A stretch of DNA of 9,375 nucleotides from CAVPGH01 sp046726955 (GTDB lineage: Bacteria > Acidobacteriota > Vicinamibacteria > Fen-336), in NCBI GenBank assembly GCA_046726955.1, contig JBKPBQ010000235.1, positions 1-9,375 on the forward strand, in the 5' to 3' direction. The notes beneath the pieces were generated by a model that had not been told where the DNA came from, did no database searches, and was given only the letters and a program-made list of their open reading frames with translations. Both the position numbers and the translations under genes were made by a program. Positions 1-6,684 of this stretch are shown in pieces. Numbering within the stretch: the first letter of the stretch is position 1; each line of letters opens with the position of its first letter.

Positions 1-5
1 GAGGT
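1..5 (+). promoter_or_regulatory. Ribosome binding site of the first plus-strand gene
   Basis: GAGGT lies 5 nt upstream of the ATG at position 11. This Shine-Dalgarno-like match supports that ATG as the true start. Any promoter lies outside the window, so the cassette may begin further upstream. Confidence 0.6.
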
Positions 6-10
6 AGACC

Positions 11-898
11 ATGTCACGCGGTACGTTCGAATTCGATGTCACCCCGACCGGCGAGCTGCTCGATTCGCCGAGGAACGCCGAGGCGCTGCGCCGCCTCTGG
101 CTCGACCGCAGCCTCGTGCGGGGCGCGGACATCGGCCCCGGGAACCCGGGCGACTTCGACGACGGCGCCTGGCACAGCAGCTGCCACCTTGTGGCGGGCG
201 GCGGCGTGCGACGGGCCGCCGACGGCTCGCTTCTCTGGCTGGAGATCTCCCACGATCCGACCGGCGATGACTACTTCGCGAGCGTCACGAGCCGGAACGG
301 CAGTCCCCGGACCGTGAAGCTCGACAGCCAGGAGGGCCGAGCGCTCCTGGAGCGGTCGCAGCTCCTCGGGTTCGTCGAAGGCAACTCCAAGGGACGCATC
401 TCGGCGCGCGGTGTCGCCGATCCCAGCGATCGCTTCAATCGCTGGCGGCGCCAGGACTTCGACAAGACCGCAGCCGAGCGCGGCGACGGCGGGAAGGTGT
501 GGGAGCACTGGTGCACCACGCGCAACATCCGGCCAGGCAACCGCTTCGGCGCTGCGGTCCTCCAGGCCTACGTCGCGCTCACCGCCGCCCTCTCCGACCT
601 CTTCGTGGCCGTGGTGGCCCGGGGCCGCAGGGTCTACGGCCATCCGGTTCAGCTCGCGGCGATGGTGAAGGCCGGCTTCGTGGCGGAGGGCTCCGCCCTC
701 GCCGACATCACGCCGCGGGGGATGTCGCGTGAGGTCGAGACCCTCTTCAACCGCGCCGAGCCCGCGGCCGCGATCGACGCTGCGTCGAAGCTCGAGTGGG
801 GAGCGGAGCCGCGGTACTACATGTTCGGCCGAAGGATCGCGAGCTGGAGCAAGGCAGCCGACGTCCGGAACGACTTGCGCAGCTACAACGGCCGATGA
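11..898 (+). CDS. Uncharacterised 295-aa protein, first gene of a three-gene coupled cassette
   Basis: I do not recognise the family. The ATG at 11 has a good ribosome binding site, and the frame has strongly G/C third positions, so it is very likely a real gene. Residues about 1-130 look rich in beta strand, with alternating polar and hydrophobic residues, several Gly-Asp turns, and a Trp-His-Ser-Ser-Cys-His cluster near residue 54. Residues about 180-203 form a long Ala/Leu/Val helix. It could be a buried or membrane-associated helix, but one Asp and one Gln inside it make a classic transmembrane span uncertain. The C-terminus is helical and basic. There is no signal peptide and no recognisable catalytic motif. 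The stop codon overlaps the start of the next gene as ATGA, which implies translational coupling with the deoxyribosyltransferase-like protein and a shared function. It could be a structural or binding partner of the enzyme-like neighbours, but that is only inference from position. Confidence 0.8.
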   Translation: MSRGTFEFDVTPTGELLDSPRNAEALRRLWLDRSLVRGADIGPGNPGDFDDGAWHSSCHLVAGGGVRRAADGSLLWLEISHDPTGDDYFASVTSRNGSPRTVKLDSQEGRALLERSQLLGFVEGNSKGRISARGVADPSDRFNRWRRQDFDKTAAERGDGGKVWEHWCTTRNIRPGNRFGAAVLQAYVALTAALSDLFVAVVARGRRVYGHPVQLAAMVKAGFVAEGSALADITPRGMSREVETLFNRAEPAAAIDAASKLEWGAEPRYYMFGRRIASWSKAADVRNDLRSYNGR

Positions 899-1731
899 CA
901 CCCGGGAAGCTGCTGGCCGGCTCGCGCGTCTATCTCTCGGGGCCCATGGACTTCGTGGCGTCCCGCGCCTACGAGAAGAAGCACGGCTGGCGCACTCGCG
1001 TCGGCGAGTTCCTCGCGTCTCTGGGCGTTACCGTCTTCGATCCGTGGGTGAAGCCCGACGTCCGCGGGTTCGACGGTTACGGCTACGAAGGCGAGGCCAC
1101 CACCCAGCACCGGGACGCCTGGACGTTCGCGCCCGGGCCTCGGGGCGCGCGGGCGCGCGCCGCGTGCTCCGAGGCGTTCTGGCCGAGCCTGCACATCGAC
1201 CTGCGGATGGTCGATGCCAGCGACTTCGTCGTCGCCTACTGCCCGACGAACATCTACAGCGTCGGCACCGTCCACGAGATCGTGGTCGCCCGGCAGCAGC
1301 GCAAGCCCGTCCTGTTCGTGAGCCCGTACGTCGACTTCGCGGCCCTCGCCGACCTGAAGCGGCATCTCGCCGGCGACCGGGTGGGCCAGAACTTGCTCGC
1401 GCGGCTGGAAGCCGAGGTGCCGATCAAGCCCAATCGCACGGCCGCCCCCAGCCTCTGGTACATGCCTCTCGTCGGGACCGAGAGCTTCTTCGACGGCTTC
1501 GGCTTCGCGTCGTATCGCCGCCGCTTCCCTGGATGGAAGCCCATCGCCCTCGACGACCAGGAGGAACGCCATCCCCCGAGAAAGCCGCTCCTCCCCTTCC
1601 TGGAAGCCTCTGCGAGACGGCTGCCGAAGAAGTGGGACCGACGCCGGAGGAGGTTCGTCGCGAACGACGACTGGATGATCTTCGCCCCGGCCGTCCGGGG
1701 AAGGCGCGCGGGCGGAGGCCGCAAGCGATGA
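895..1731 (+). CDS. Nucleoside 2-deoxyribosyltransferase-like protein with basic C-terminal tail
   Basis: This 278-aa protein starts at the ATG that overlaps the previous stop (ATGA). An earlier in-frame ATG at 796 would bury 33 residues inside gene 1, so I prefer 895. The N-terminus carries VYLSGPMDF (residues 12-20), the first strand and nucleotide-binding loop typical of the nucleoside 2-deoxyribosyltransferase fold. Asp107 and Asp110 in DASDFVVAY, followed by GTVHE (124-128) and a KPVLFV strand, match that family's D..D...GT..E signature, with Glu128 in the position of the catalytic nucleophile. Family members cleave or transfer N-glycosidic bonds of nucleosides or nucleotides. The usual Asp before GT is Val123 here, and the segment after residue 150 is longer than in small family members. 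The last ~55 residues are very rich in Arg/Lys, which suggests nucleic-acid or nucleotide-polymer contact (inference). The fold call is fairly secure, while substrate and activity are unknown. No strong Shine-Dalgarno precedes it, consistent with coupled translation. Confidence 0.82.
   Translation: MTPGKLLAGSRVYLSGPMDFVASRAYEKKHGWRTRVGEFLASLGVTVFDPWVKPDVRGFDGYGYEGEATTQHRDAWTFAPGPRGARARAACSEAFWPSLHIDLRMVDASDFVVAYCPTNIYSVGTVHEIVVARQQRKPVLFVSPYVDFAALADLKRHLAGDRVGQNLLARLEAEVPIKPNRTAAPSLWYMPLVGTESFFDGFGFASYRRRFPGWKPIALDDQEERHPPRKPLLPFLEASARRLPKKWDRRRRRFVANDDWMIFAPAVRGRRAGGGRKR
1714..1718 (+). promoter_or_regulatory. Ribosome binding site inside the end of gene 2, for gene 3
   Basis: GGAGG is placed 9 nt before the ATG at 1728, within the basic tail codons of the previous gene. 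It fixes the start of the 601-aa protein, whose frame is open far upstream and would otherwise be mis-called as starting at 729. Confidence 0.65.
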
Positions 1732-3533
1732 GTCACGTGCGCCGGGTCACCAGACGAAGGAGCCCTCTCGCGCTCCTGCGCGTCCGACGTGTGCGTACCG
1801 CGGGCGAGGACCGCGCAGTCGCGGACAGCTGTCGGGAAGCGCTGGTCGAGTATCGCGGCGCCGTGGCCAGGGGCGGGGCGACCGCCGCGGCCCGGGCGCG
1901 CGCGCGCCGAGCCCTTCTCTACCTGGGCGGCGACCCCACGCGCTCCAGCGCGTCGCTCAAGGACTACGACGACGAGCGATACGGGCCGTTCCTCGGCGTG
2001 AGCGACGAGGGAAGCGCGGCCGCGGCCATCCGCGATGCGGCGCTCGAGTCGCCCAAGGTTCGGGCGTTGCCCCGCGCGGTGGCTCCGACGCCACTCGTGG
2101 TCGGGGTTGCGGTCGACGCCGAGCGTCTCGGCGGCATCGGCGAAGTGGCCGTGGGCCCCGAGGAGTACGCCGACATCTGGCTCGACTGCGTGGACCGCGT
2201 GCTCATCACGACGAACATCGGAACTCGCGTGAACGTGCGCGTCTACAAGCGCGAGCCGCTCGTCCTGCTCGAGAGCGACGGCGAGCGCGCGGTCGACGCC
2301 GCAAAGAGGGAGATCGCCGCGGCGTTCAAGCCTTTCGTCGAGACGCCGGACGGCCGGCCGCGCCCGCTCACTGTCTTCGTGGACATTCCGCGCTACGCCA
2401 GGATGACGACACGGAAGAAGCAAGCGGCTCTCCGGAAGCTCGTCCGGTTCGTGAGGTCGGGCGAGGCGGCCGGGAGGCGAGGCAAAGGCGCCCCGCCGGG
2501 CCAGGCGCTCGGGCTCGCGGCGTGGGTGAAGCTCGGTCCGCCGGGAATGCAGGAGGCGCTCGCGGCCATCGACCTGGCCGCCCGCGTCGGCATCGAGGTC
2601 GTCGTCGTCGAAGGCCTCAAGCGCAGGGACGCGGACCGCGCAGTGTCCCTGGCCGGCCTGCTCGACTACTTTCCCCCCGGCCTCGTGGGCCCCATCCTGC
2701 GCGCGGCGGCGAAGAAGAAGGTTCGCGTTCGCACGGCGAACCTTCCCGACACCGACACCATCGCCCGCAACGTCTGGGTGGGGTTGACGACGGCGCGCAG
2801 CCACGGCGCGAACCTCGGCAAGTACGGATGCTTTCCCCTGACGCGGCTCGAAACCGACCACGTCGTCCAGCAGGTCCAGGCCTGGCTGCCGGACTGGTCG
2901 GCCGCGCCCGTCTTCTTCGTGGACCAGGGGCTGCTGCGGGAAGGGCACGTGGACGTCGGACGCGACCTGGCGCGCGGCCTCCGGTCGTGGCTCGAGACCG
3001 TCGCCGCCCACGGCGTGCGCGTGGTGCTCATCGACACCATCGACAAGGCCACCGGCAAGCGCCTGCTGAAGAGCTCCGCGAAGGACGGCCGGGGATTCCT
3101 CACCCTGGGCCAGGTCCGGGATGCGGAAGCGCTCGCGCGCCGGCTGGGGATCCGGCTGCTGTGGGCCGGCGGGCTGGGGCTGCGCGAGGCGTACGAGCTG
3201 GCGAAGCTCGGCGTCTTCGGCGTCTACGTGACGAGCGCGGCGGCGACGACGATCGCGGTCGGGAGGAGCTACGCGCGCGATCCGTCGCTGGCGGGGGTGA
3301 AGGAGCCGTCTAAGGAAGCCGTGCTGCGCACGAAGATCCTCCTCGAGGCGGGCTTCCTCTCCGCGAGGCTCGCCGGGCGGACAGGCGAGCGGATCGAACG
3401 CCTGGCCCACGCGCTGCTCGGGGCGCACGAGACCGGGAAAGCGGCGGGCCTCGCGCAGCACACGGCGCGGCTGGCGTCGGCCTGCGCCACGGGTTGGCGC
3501 GCACGCTGGAAGAAGCTCGCGGACGCCCGATAG
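1728..3533 (+). CDS. Uncharacterised 601-aa protein with a TIM-barrel-like C-terminal region
   Basis: The start is the ATG overlapping the previous stop (ATGA), supported by GGAGG 9 nt upstream. The frame stays open back to 729, but that stretch lies over genes 1 and 2 and is a high-GC artefact. The first ~30 residues are very Arg-rich. From about residue 115 onward the protein alternates strands and amphipathic helices, with strands such as LVVGVAV, VVVVEG, VFFVDQG, VVLIDT, RLLWAGG and GVYVTSAAA, as in a (beta/alpha) barrel. The segment from LIDT (434-437) through KDG (452-454) to LLWAGG (477-482) and GVYVTSAAA resembles the final half-barrel of (5-formylfuran-3-yl)methyl phosphate synthase (MfnB). 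There the corresponding pieces read LDT.(I)KDG, ALAGS and GVRGAAC, and a Lys is catalytic. The match is from memory and loose, and the ~430 residues ahead are much longer than in MfnB (about 235 aa in total). An enzyme acting on a phosphorylated or aldehyde small molecule is plausible but unproven. Confidence 0.78.
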   Translation: MSHVRRVTRRRSPLALLRVRRVRTAGEDRAVADSCREALVEYRGAVARGGATAAARARARRALLYLGGDPTRSSASLKDYDDERYGPFLGVSDEGSAAAAIRDAALESPKVRALPRAVAPTPLVVGVAVDAERLGGIGEVAVGPEEYADIWLDCVDRVLITTNIGTRVNVRVYKREPLVLLESDGERAVDAAKREIAAAFKPFVETPDGRPRPLTVFVDIPRYARMTTRKKQAALRKLVRFVRSGEAAGRRGKGAPPGQALGLAAWVKLGPPGMQEALAAIDLAARVGIEVVVVEGLKRRDADRAVSLAGLLDYFPPGLVGPILRAAAKKKVRVRTANLPDTDTIARNVWVGLTTARSHGANLGKYGCFPLTRLETDHVVQQVQAWLPDWSAAPVFFVDQGLLREGHVDVGRDLARGLRSWLETVAAHGVRVVLIDTIDKATGKRLLKSSAKDGRGFLTLGQVRDAEALARRLGIRLLWAGGLGLREAYELAKLGVFGVYVTSAAATTIAVGRSYARDPSLAGVKEPSKEAVLRTKILLEAGFLSARLAGRTGERIERLAHALLGAHETGKAAGLAQHTARLASACATGWRARWKKLADAR

Positions 3534-3566
3534 CCCACTCGGCCGGGGCGGCGGGGATCGGGCGTC
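3522..3566. terminator. Hairpin across the convergent stop codons, possible bidirectional terminator
   Basis: GACGCCCGAT (3522-3531) and ATCGGGCGTC (3557-3566) are perfect 10-bp inverted repeats separated by 25 nt. A further 4-bp stem is possible inside the loop (GCCC 3533-3536 with GGGC 3546-3549). The arms overlap the TAG of the plus-strand gene and the TGA of glmM, at the only place where the two transcription units face each other. Neither direction has a T-tract, so it is not a textbook intrinsic terminator. It could still pause polymerase or protect 3' ends. Confidence 0.45.
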
Positions 3567-4938
3567 AGGCCGGCGAGGCCACGTCCTTCCGCGCCGCCTC
3601 GCCGAGCTCCTTCGCCCACGTCCGGATGCGGTCCTCGTCCGGACCCTCGAGCATGATCCGCAGCTTGGGCTCGGTGCCGCTCCAGCGCACGAGCACGCGG
3701 CCGTCGCCGCCGAGAGCGGACTTGACGCGCTCCGTGGCCCGCGCGAGCTCGCCCATCTCCTCCAGGGGCCGGCGCGAGGGCAGCGTGACGTTCTCGAGGA
3801 CCTGGGGAACGCGCTCCATCGCCGCGTGTGCGAGCTCCGAGAGCGGCCGGCCCATGCGCATCATCAGCGCGAGGACCTGGAGGGCGCCGATGAGCCCGTC
3901 CCCGGTGGAGGCGTGGTCGAGGAAGATGAGGTGTCCCGACTGCTCACCGCCGAGGTTGAAGCCACCCTGGCGCATCGCTTCCACGACGTAGCGATCACCC
4001 ACGTGCGTGCGCAGGAGCGCGAGGCCCTGCGACTTCAGGGCCCGCTCCAGGCCGAGGTTGCTCATCACGGTGGCGACGACCGTCGCCTTGCGCAGCTCGC
4101 CGTCGCGGGCCATGCGCGTGGCGCACATGGCCATGACCGCGTCGCCGTCCACGATCTGGCCCTTCTCGTCGATCACGATCACGCGGTCGGCGTCCCCGTC
4201 GAGCGCGATGCCGATCTGCGCTCCGTGCTTCACGACCTCGCTGCGCGCGTGCTCCGGGTGGAGCGCCCCCGCCTCGCGGTTGATGTTGACGCCGTTGGGC
4301 CGGACGCCGATCGGGTAGACCTTGGCCCCGAGCTCGCTGAACACGAGCGGAGCCACGCGGTAGGCGGCGCCGTGGGCGGCGTCCACCACCACGCGCACAC
4401 CCTCCAGCGAGAGGTCGCGGGGGAAGGTCGACTTCACGTAGGCCACGTAGCGCCCGCGCGCGTCCTCGAGCTTCTCCGCCCGGCCGATGCCGGGGCCCGT
4501 CTTGCGCGCCCCCAGCCGCTCCGGATCGGTGAGCAGCCCCTCGATCTCCGCCTCCGCCTCGTCGGGCAGCTTGAAGCCGTCGCCCCCGAAGACCTTGATG
4601 CCGTTGTCGGCGTACGGATTGTGGCTGGCGCTGATCACGATTCCCGCGTCCGCCCGCATGCTCACCGTGAGGTGGGCGACCGCCGGAGTGGGAATGGGGC
4701 CGCAGAGGAGCACGCGCCCGCCCATGGAGCAGACTCCCGAGGCCAGGGCGGTCTCCAGCATGTAGCCGGAGAGGCGCGTGTCCTTCCCGATGAGCACGCG
4801 CGGAGCGTGCCGCGTGCCCCTTCCCGCCACGAACGTGACCGCGCGCCCGAGCGAGAGGGCGAGCTCGGGAGTCATGGGCGCCTCGTTGGCGACGCCGCGG
4901 ATACCGTCGGTGCCGAAGAGCGTCCGGCTCGAGCTCAT
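3565..4938 (-). CDS. glmM: Phosphoglucosamine mutase
   Basis: This 457-aa enzyme converts glucosamine-6-phosphate to glucosamine-1-phosphate on the route to UDP-GlcNAc, in the cytoplasm. Length and motifs are those of a full GlmM. FGTDGIRG lies at residues 8-15. The phosphoserine loop SASHNP has catalytic Ser105. The metal-binding loop DGDADR (247-252) has three Asp ligands. The sugar loop GEQSGH is at 331-336, and the phosphate-binding RWSGTEPKLR at about 418-427. These separate it from phosphomannomutase or phosphoglucomutase relatives, and the position after folP and cdaA-ybbR is the classic glmM context. Its ATG overlaps the ybbR stop (ATGA) and is preceded by GGAGG (4944-4948 on the plus strand) with 5-nt spacing. 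In Firmicutes, CdaA and CdaR contact GlmM and c-di-AMP synthesis is coupled to it. The same may hold here (inference). It is the last gene of the operon. Confidence 0.97.
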   Translation of the reverse strand: MSSSRTLFGTDGIRGVANEAPMTPELALSLGRAVTFVAGRGTRHAPRVLIGKDTRLSGYMLETALASGVCSMGGRVLLCGPIPTPAVAHLTVSMRADAGIVISASHNPYADNGIKVFGGDGFKLPDEAEAEIEGLLTDPERLGARKTGPGIGRAEKLEDARGRYVAYVKSTFPRDLSLEGVRVVVDAAHGAAYRVAPLVFSELGAKVYPIGVRPNGVNINREAGALHPEHARSEVVKHGAQIGIALDGDADRVIVIDEKGQIVDGDAVMAMCATRMARDGELRKATVVATVMSNLGLERALKSQGLALLRTHVGDRYVVEAMRQGGFNLGGEQSGHLIFLDHASTGDGLIGALQVLALMMRMGRPLSELAHAAMERVPQVLENVTLPSRRPLEEMGELARATERVKSALGGDGRVLVRWSGTEPKLRIMLEGPDEDRIRTWAKELGEAARKDVASPA

Positions 4939-5843
4939 GGGTTCCTCCGGGAAGTGGCCGGCCGGACCGTCACTTCCGCGGGCTCGGTGAACACCACGCT
5001 CACGCCCTCCTGGCCGAGGTCGACGCTCACCTTCGCCTTCGCGGGAGCGGTCGCGTCGTCCGTGACCGTCACGAAGGGATGCACGTCCTCGGGGCGAAGG
5101 CGACGCACGAGGGAGGTGGGCCCCTCCACCACCACGCGCACAGTGGCCGGGCGAACCTGGGCGTCGCCGCCGTCCCGCGCGGTGACGGCGAGCTTCTCGA
5201 ACGTGCGCCGCTGCTGGATCTCCCGGATGCGTGCGGTCACCCGGGCGCGGCTCGCGCCGAGCAGGCGCAGCATCGGGTCGTCGACGCCGACGGTGACGGA
5301 ATCCGCGACGCTCGCCTGCGCCCCGTCCACCGAGACCGGCTCCGTGAACGCGCTCTCGATCTCCTGCACCCGGCTCTTCGGCCCCGCGATGCGCACTTCC
5401 GCCGGCTCGCTCGAGATCTCCGCGACTTCGTAGCCGGCGGAGGGCCGGCCGAGGAGGCGGGGACGCACGGGCACGGTGCGCTGGATGGTGCGCTCGAAGT
5501 TCAAGGTGACGATCGACGGCGTGACCTTCACGACCTCGACGCCGAAGGGGACGCGAATCGTCTGGGGGGTGAGGTGAACGATGTGCTCGCCCTCGGCCGC
5601 GCCCGCGAGGTCGATCTGCGCCGACACGTCGCCTTGGGAGAGGCGGTGGATGATCCCCGGGGAGGCGCGCAGCCTCACCTCGACGCTGTCGAGGAGGTCG
5701 CCGGTGAGCTCGTAGTCCTTCGGGAAGTTCTGGAGCTCGAGGGGGGCGGTGAGGCCGCGCTCGGAGCTCCTCTCCCCCGCGATCACGAACCAGAGCACGA
5801 CCGCGAGCAGGAGGCTGACCGCTTTCAGGGAGAGGTTCGTCAT
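4935..5843 (-). CDS. cdaR: YbbR-domain protein, CdaA regulator (CdaR-like)
   Basis: This 302-aa protein has a short cytoplasmic start (MTNLSLK), one N-terminal membrane helix (residues about 8-22, ending in LW) and then a long extracytoplasmic beta-rich region. That region contains about three YbbR repeats, roughly at residues 30-115, 120-205 and 215-297. Each repeat has the V..V.L.G pattern and Pro-containing turns such as EPAEVRIAGP and PATVRVVVEGP. YbbR/CdaR proteins bind the diadenylate cyclase CdaA at the membrane and modulate its activity. The gene sits 13 nt after cdaA and overlaps glmM by 4 nt, exactly the cdaA-cdaR-glmM order known from Firmicutes. There is no strong Shine-Dalgarno before its ATG, so reinitiation after cdaA is likely. 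Firmicute CdaR often has four repeats, and three is common elsewhere. The family assignment is firm, and the regulatory effect in this organism is inferred. Confidence 0.92.
   Translation of the reverse strand: MTNLSLKAVSLLLAVVLWFVIAGERSSERGLTAPLELQNFPKDYELTGDLLDSVEVRLRASPGIIHRLSQGDVSAQIDLAGAAEGEHIVHLTPQTIRVPFGVEVVKVTPSIVTLNFERTIQRTVPVRPRLLGRPSAGYEVAEISSEPAEVRIAGPKSRVQEIESAFTEPVSVDGAQASVADSVTVGVDDPMLRLLGASRARVTARIREIQQRRTFEKLAVTARDGGDAQVRPATVRVVVEGPTSLVRRLRPEDVHPFVTVTDDATAPAKAKVSVDLGQEGVSVVFTEPAEVTVRPATSRRNP
4944..4948 (-). promoter_or_regulatory. Ribosome binding site for glmM
   Basis: On the minus strand GGAGG lies 5 nt before the glmM ATG, inside the ybbR end. It confirms the ATG at 4938 and shows glmM can recruit ribosomes itself despite the 4-nt overlap. 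Confidence 0.65.
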
Positions 5844-5856
5844 CGCGGGCGGCCGC

Positions 5857-6684
5857 TCACTCGCTGCGCGCGTCCACCGTGGCGGGGGCGGGGGCGGGCC
5901 GGTGGACGGCCTTGCCCGCGAGCGTGTCCACGAGGGCGATCTTGAGCGCCTTGCCGTCGAGCTCGCGGCGGATGCGGCCGTCCTCCACGAGCGAGATGAT
6001 CCCCGTCTCCTCCGACACCACCACCGCCACCGCGTCCGTGTCCTCGGAGAGCCCGATGGCGGCGCGGTGCCGGCTGCCCAGCGTGCGCGAGAGCTCGGGG
6101 TTCACGGTGAGGGGGAGGAAGCAGGCGGCGGCGGCGATGCGGTTGCCCTGGATGATCACGGCCCCGTCGTGGAGCGGCGTCTCCGGGGTGAAGACGTTGA
6201 TGAGCAGGTCGTAGGTGAGCACGGCGTCGAGGGCGATGCCGGTCTCGATGTAGCTGCGCAGGCCCATCTCCCTCTCGAGCACCATGATCGCCCCCGTCTT
6301 GCGCGAGGCGAGGGTGGTGGCGGCGAGCACGACCTCGTCGATGACCTCCTCCTCGTGCTTCGCGCCTGCCATGCCCAGGAAGGGCGTCTTCCCGAGATGG
6401 GCCAGGACCTTCCGGATCTCCGACTGGAAGATCACGATGATGCCGAACACGAGGAAGGGCAGGAACGTGCGCAGCAGCCAGTTGACCGTCTCCAGGTTCA
6501 GGAGGAGCGACGTCCAGAAGAGCACGACGAGCACGATCGCGCCCAGCGCCATCTGCACGGCGTGCGTGCCGCGGATGAACTGCAGGAGCTGGTAGATGAT
6601 GAACGCCACGAGCAGGATGTCGATCGCGTCCCACCAGTGGAACTCGGTGCCGGACACGAGCGCGGCGATCCGCTCGAAGACCAC
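5857..6684 (-). CDS. cdaA: Membrane diadenylate cyclase (c-di-AMP synthase)
   Basis: This 275-aa enzyme makes cyclic di-AMP from two ATP molecules. Three membrane helices come first (about residues 22-38, 45-62 and 68-87), and FQSEIRKVL joins them to the cytoplasmic DAC domain. The DAC signatures are both present: DGA at 173-175 (in LHDGAVII), and the RHR triplet at 205-207 within GSRHRAAIGLSE. These are the metal/ATP-binding and catalytic residues, so the enzyme should be active. The protein starts at GTG (6684), immediately after the folP TAG, with GGGGAG (6691-6696 on the plus strand) 6 nt ahead inside the folP end. Translation of the two is probably coupled. The C-terminal ~17 residues (Ala/Pro-rich) are an extra, poorly conserved tail. 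Next to ybbR and glmM this is the CdaA class, not DisA or CdaS. Also known as dacA/ybbP. Confidence 0.97.
   Translation of the reverse strand: MVFERIAALVSGTEFHWWDAIDILLVAFIIYQLLQFIRGTHAVQMALGAIVLVVLFWTSLLLNLETVNWLLRTFLPFLVFGIIVIFQSEIRKVLAHLGKTPFLGMAGAKHEEEVIDEVVLAATTLASRKTGAIMVLEREMGLRSYIETGIALDAVLTYDLLINVFTPETPLHDGAVIIQGNRIAAAACFLPLTVNPELSRTLGSRHRAAIGLSEDTDAVAVVVSEETGIISLVEDGRIRRELDGKALKIALVDTLAGKAVHRPAPAPATVDARSE

Noticed and set aside
14..901. 295-aa minus-strand frame opposite gene 1, almost the same extent
   Set aside because: Gene 1 has the ribosome binding site and the ATGA link to gene 2. The antisense product is Val/Ala/Arg-rich without structure.
1144..1161. GC-only stem GGCGCGC/GCGCGCC in gene 2, and a similar 14-bp palindrome at 1895-1908 in gene 3
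   Set aside because: Both fall in Ala/Arg-coding runs (GCG/CGC alternation), which produce such palindromes by chance.
729..1727. Possible 333-residue N-terminal extension of the 601-aa protein, from ATG 729
   Set aside because: The extension overlaps genes 1 and 2 in another frame and is an Arg-rich, low-complexity translation. GGAGG plus the ATGA overlap mark 1728 as the start.
1254..3461. 735-aa open frame on the minus strand opposite genes 2 and 3
   Set aside because: Its product is Arg/Pro/Ala/His-rich low-complexity sequence with no motif. Long antisense frames are expected in DNA with such high third-position GC, and the plus-strand genes have coupled starts.
11..3533. Recent horizontal transfer of the plus-strand cassette
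   Set aside because: Base composition and codon bias look much like the neighbouring core operon, and no integrase, tRNA or direct repeats are visible. Older transfer cannot be excluded.
3826..5433. 535-aa open frame on the plus strand opposite glmM and ybbR
   Set aside because: It is antisense to genes with intact catalytic motifs, and its composition is typical of a shadow frame.
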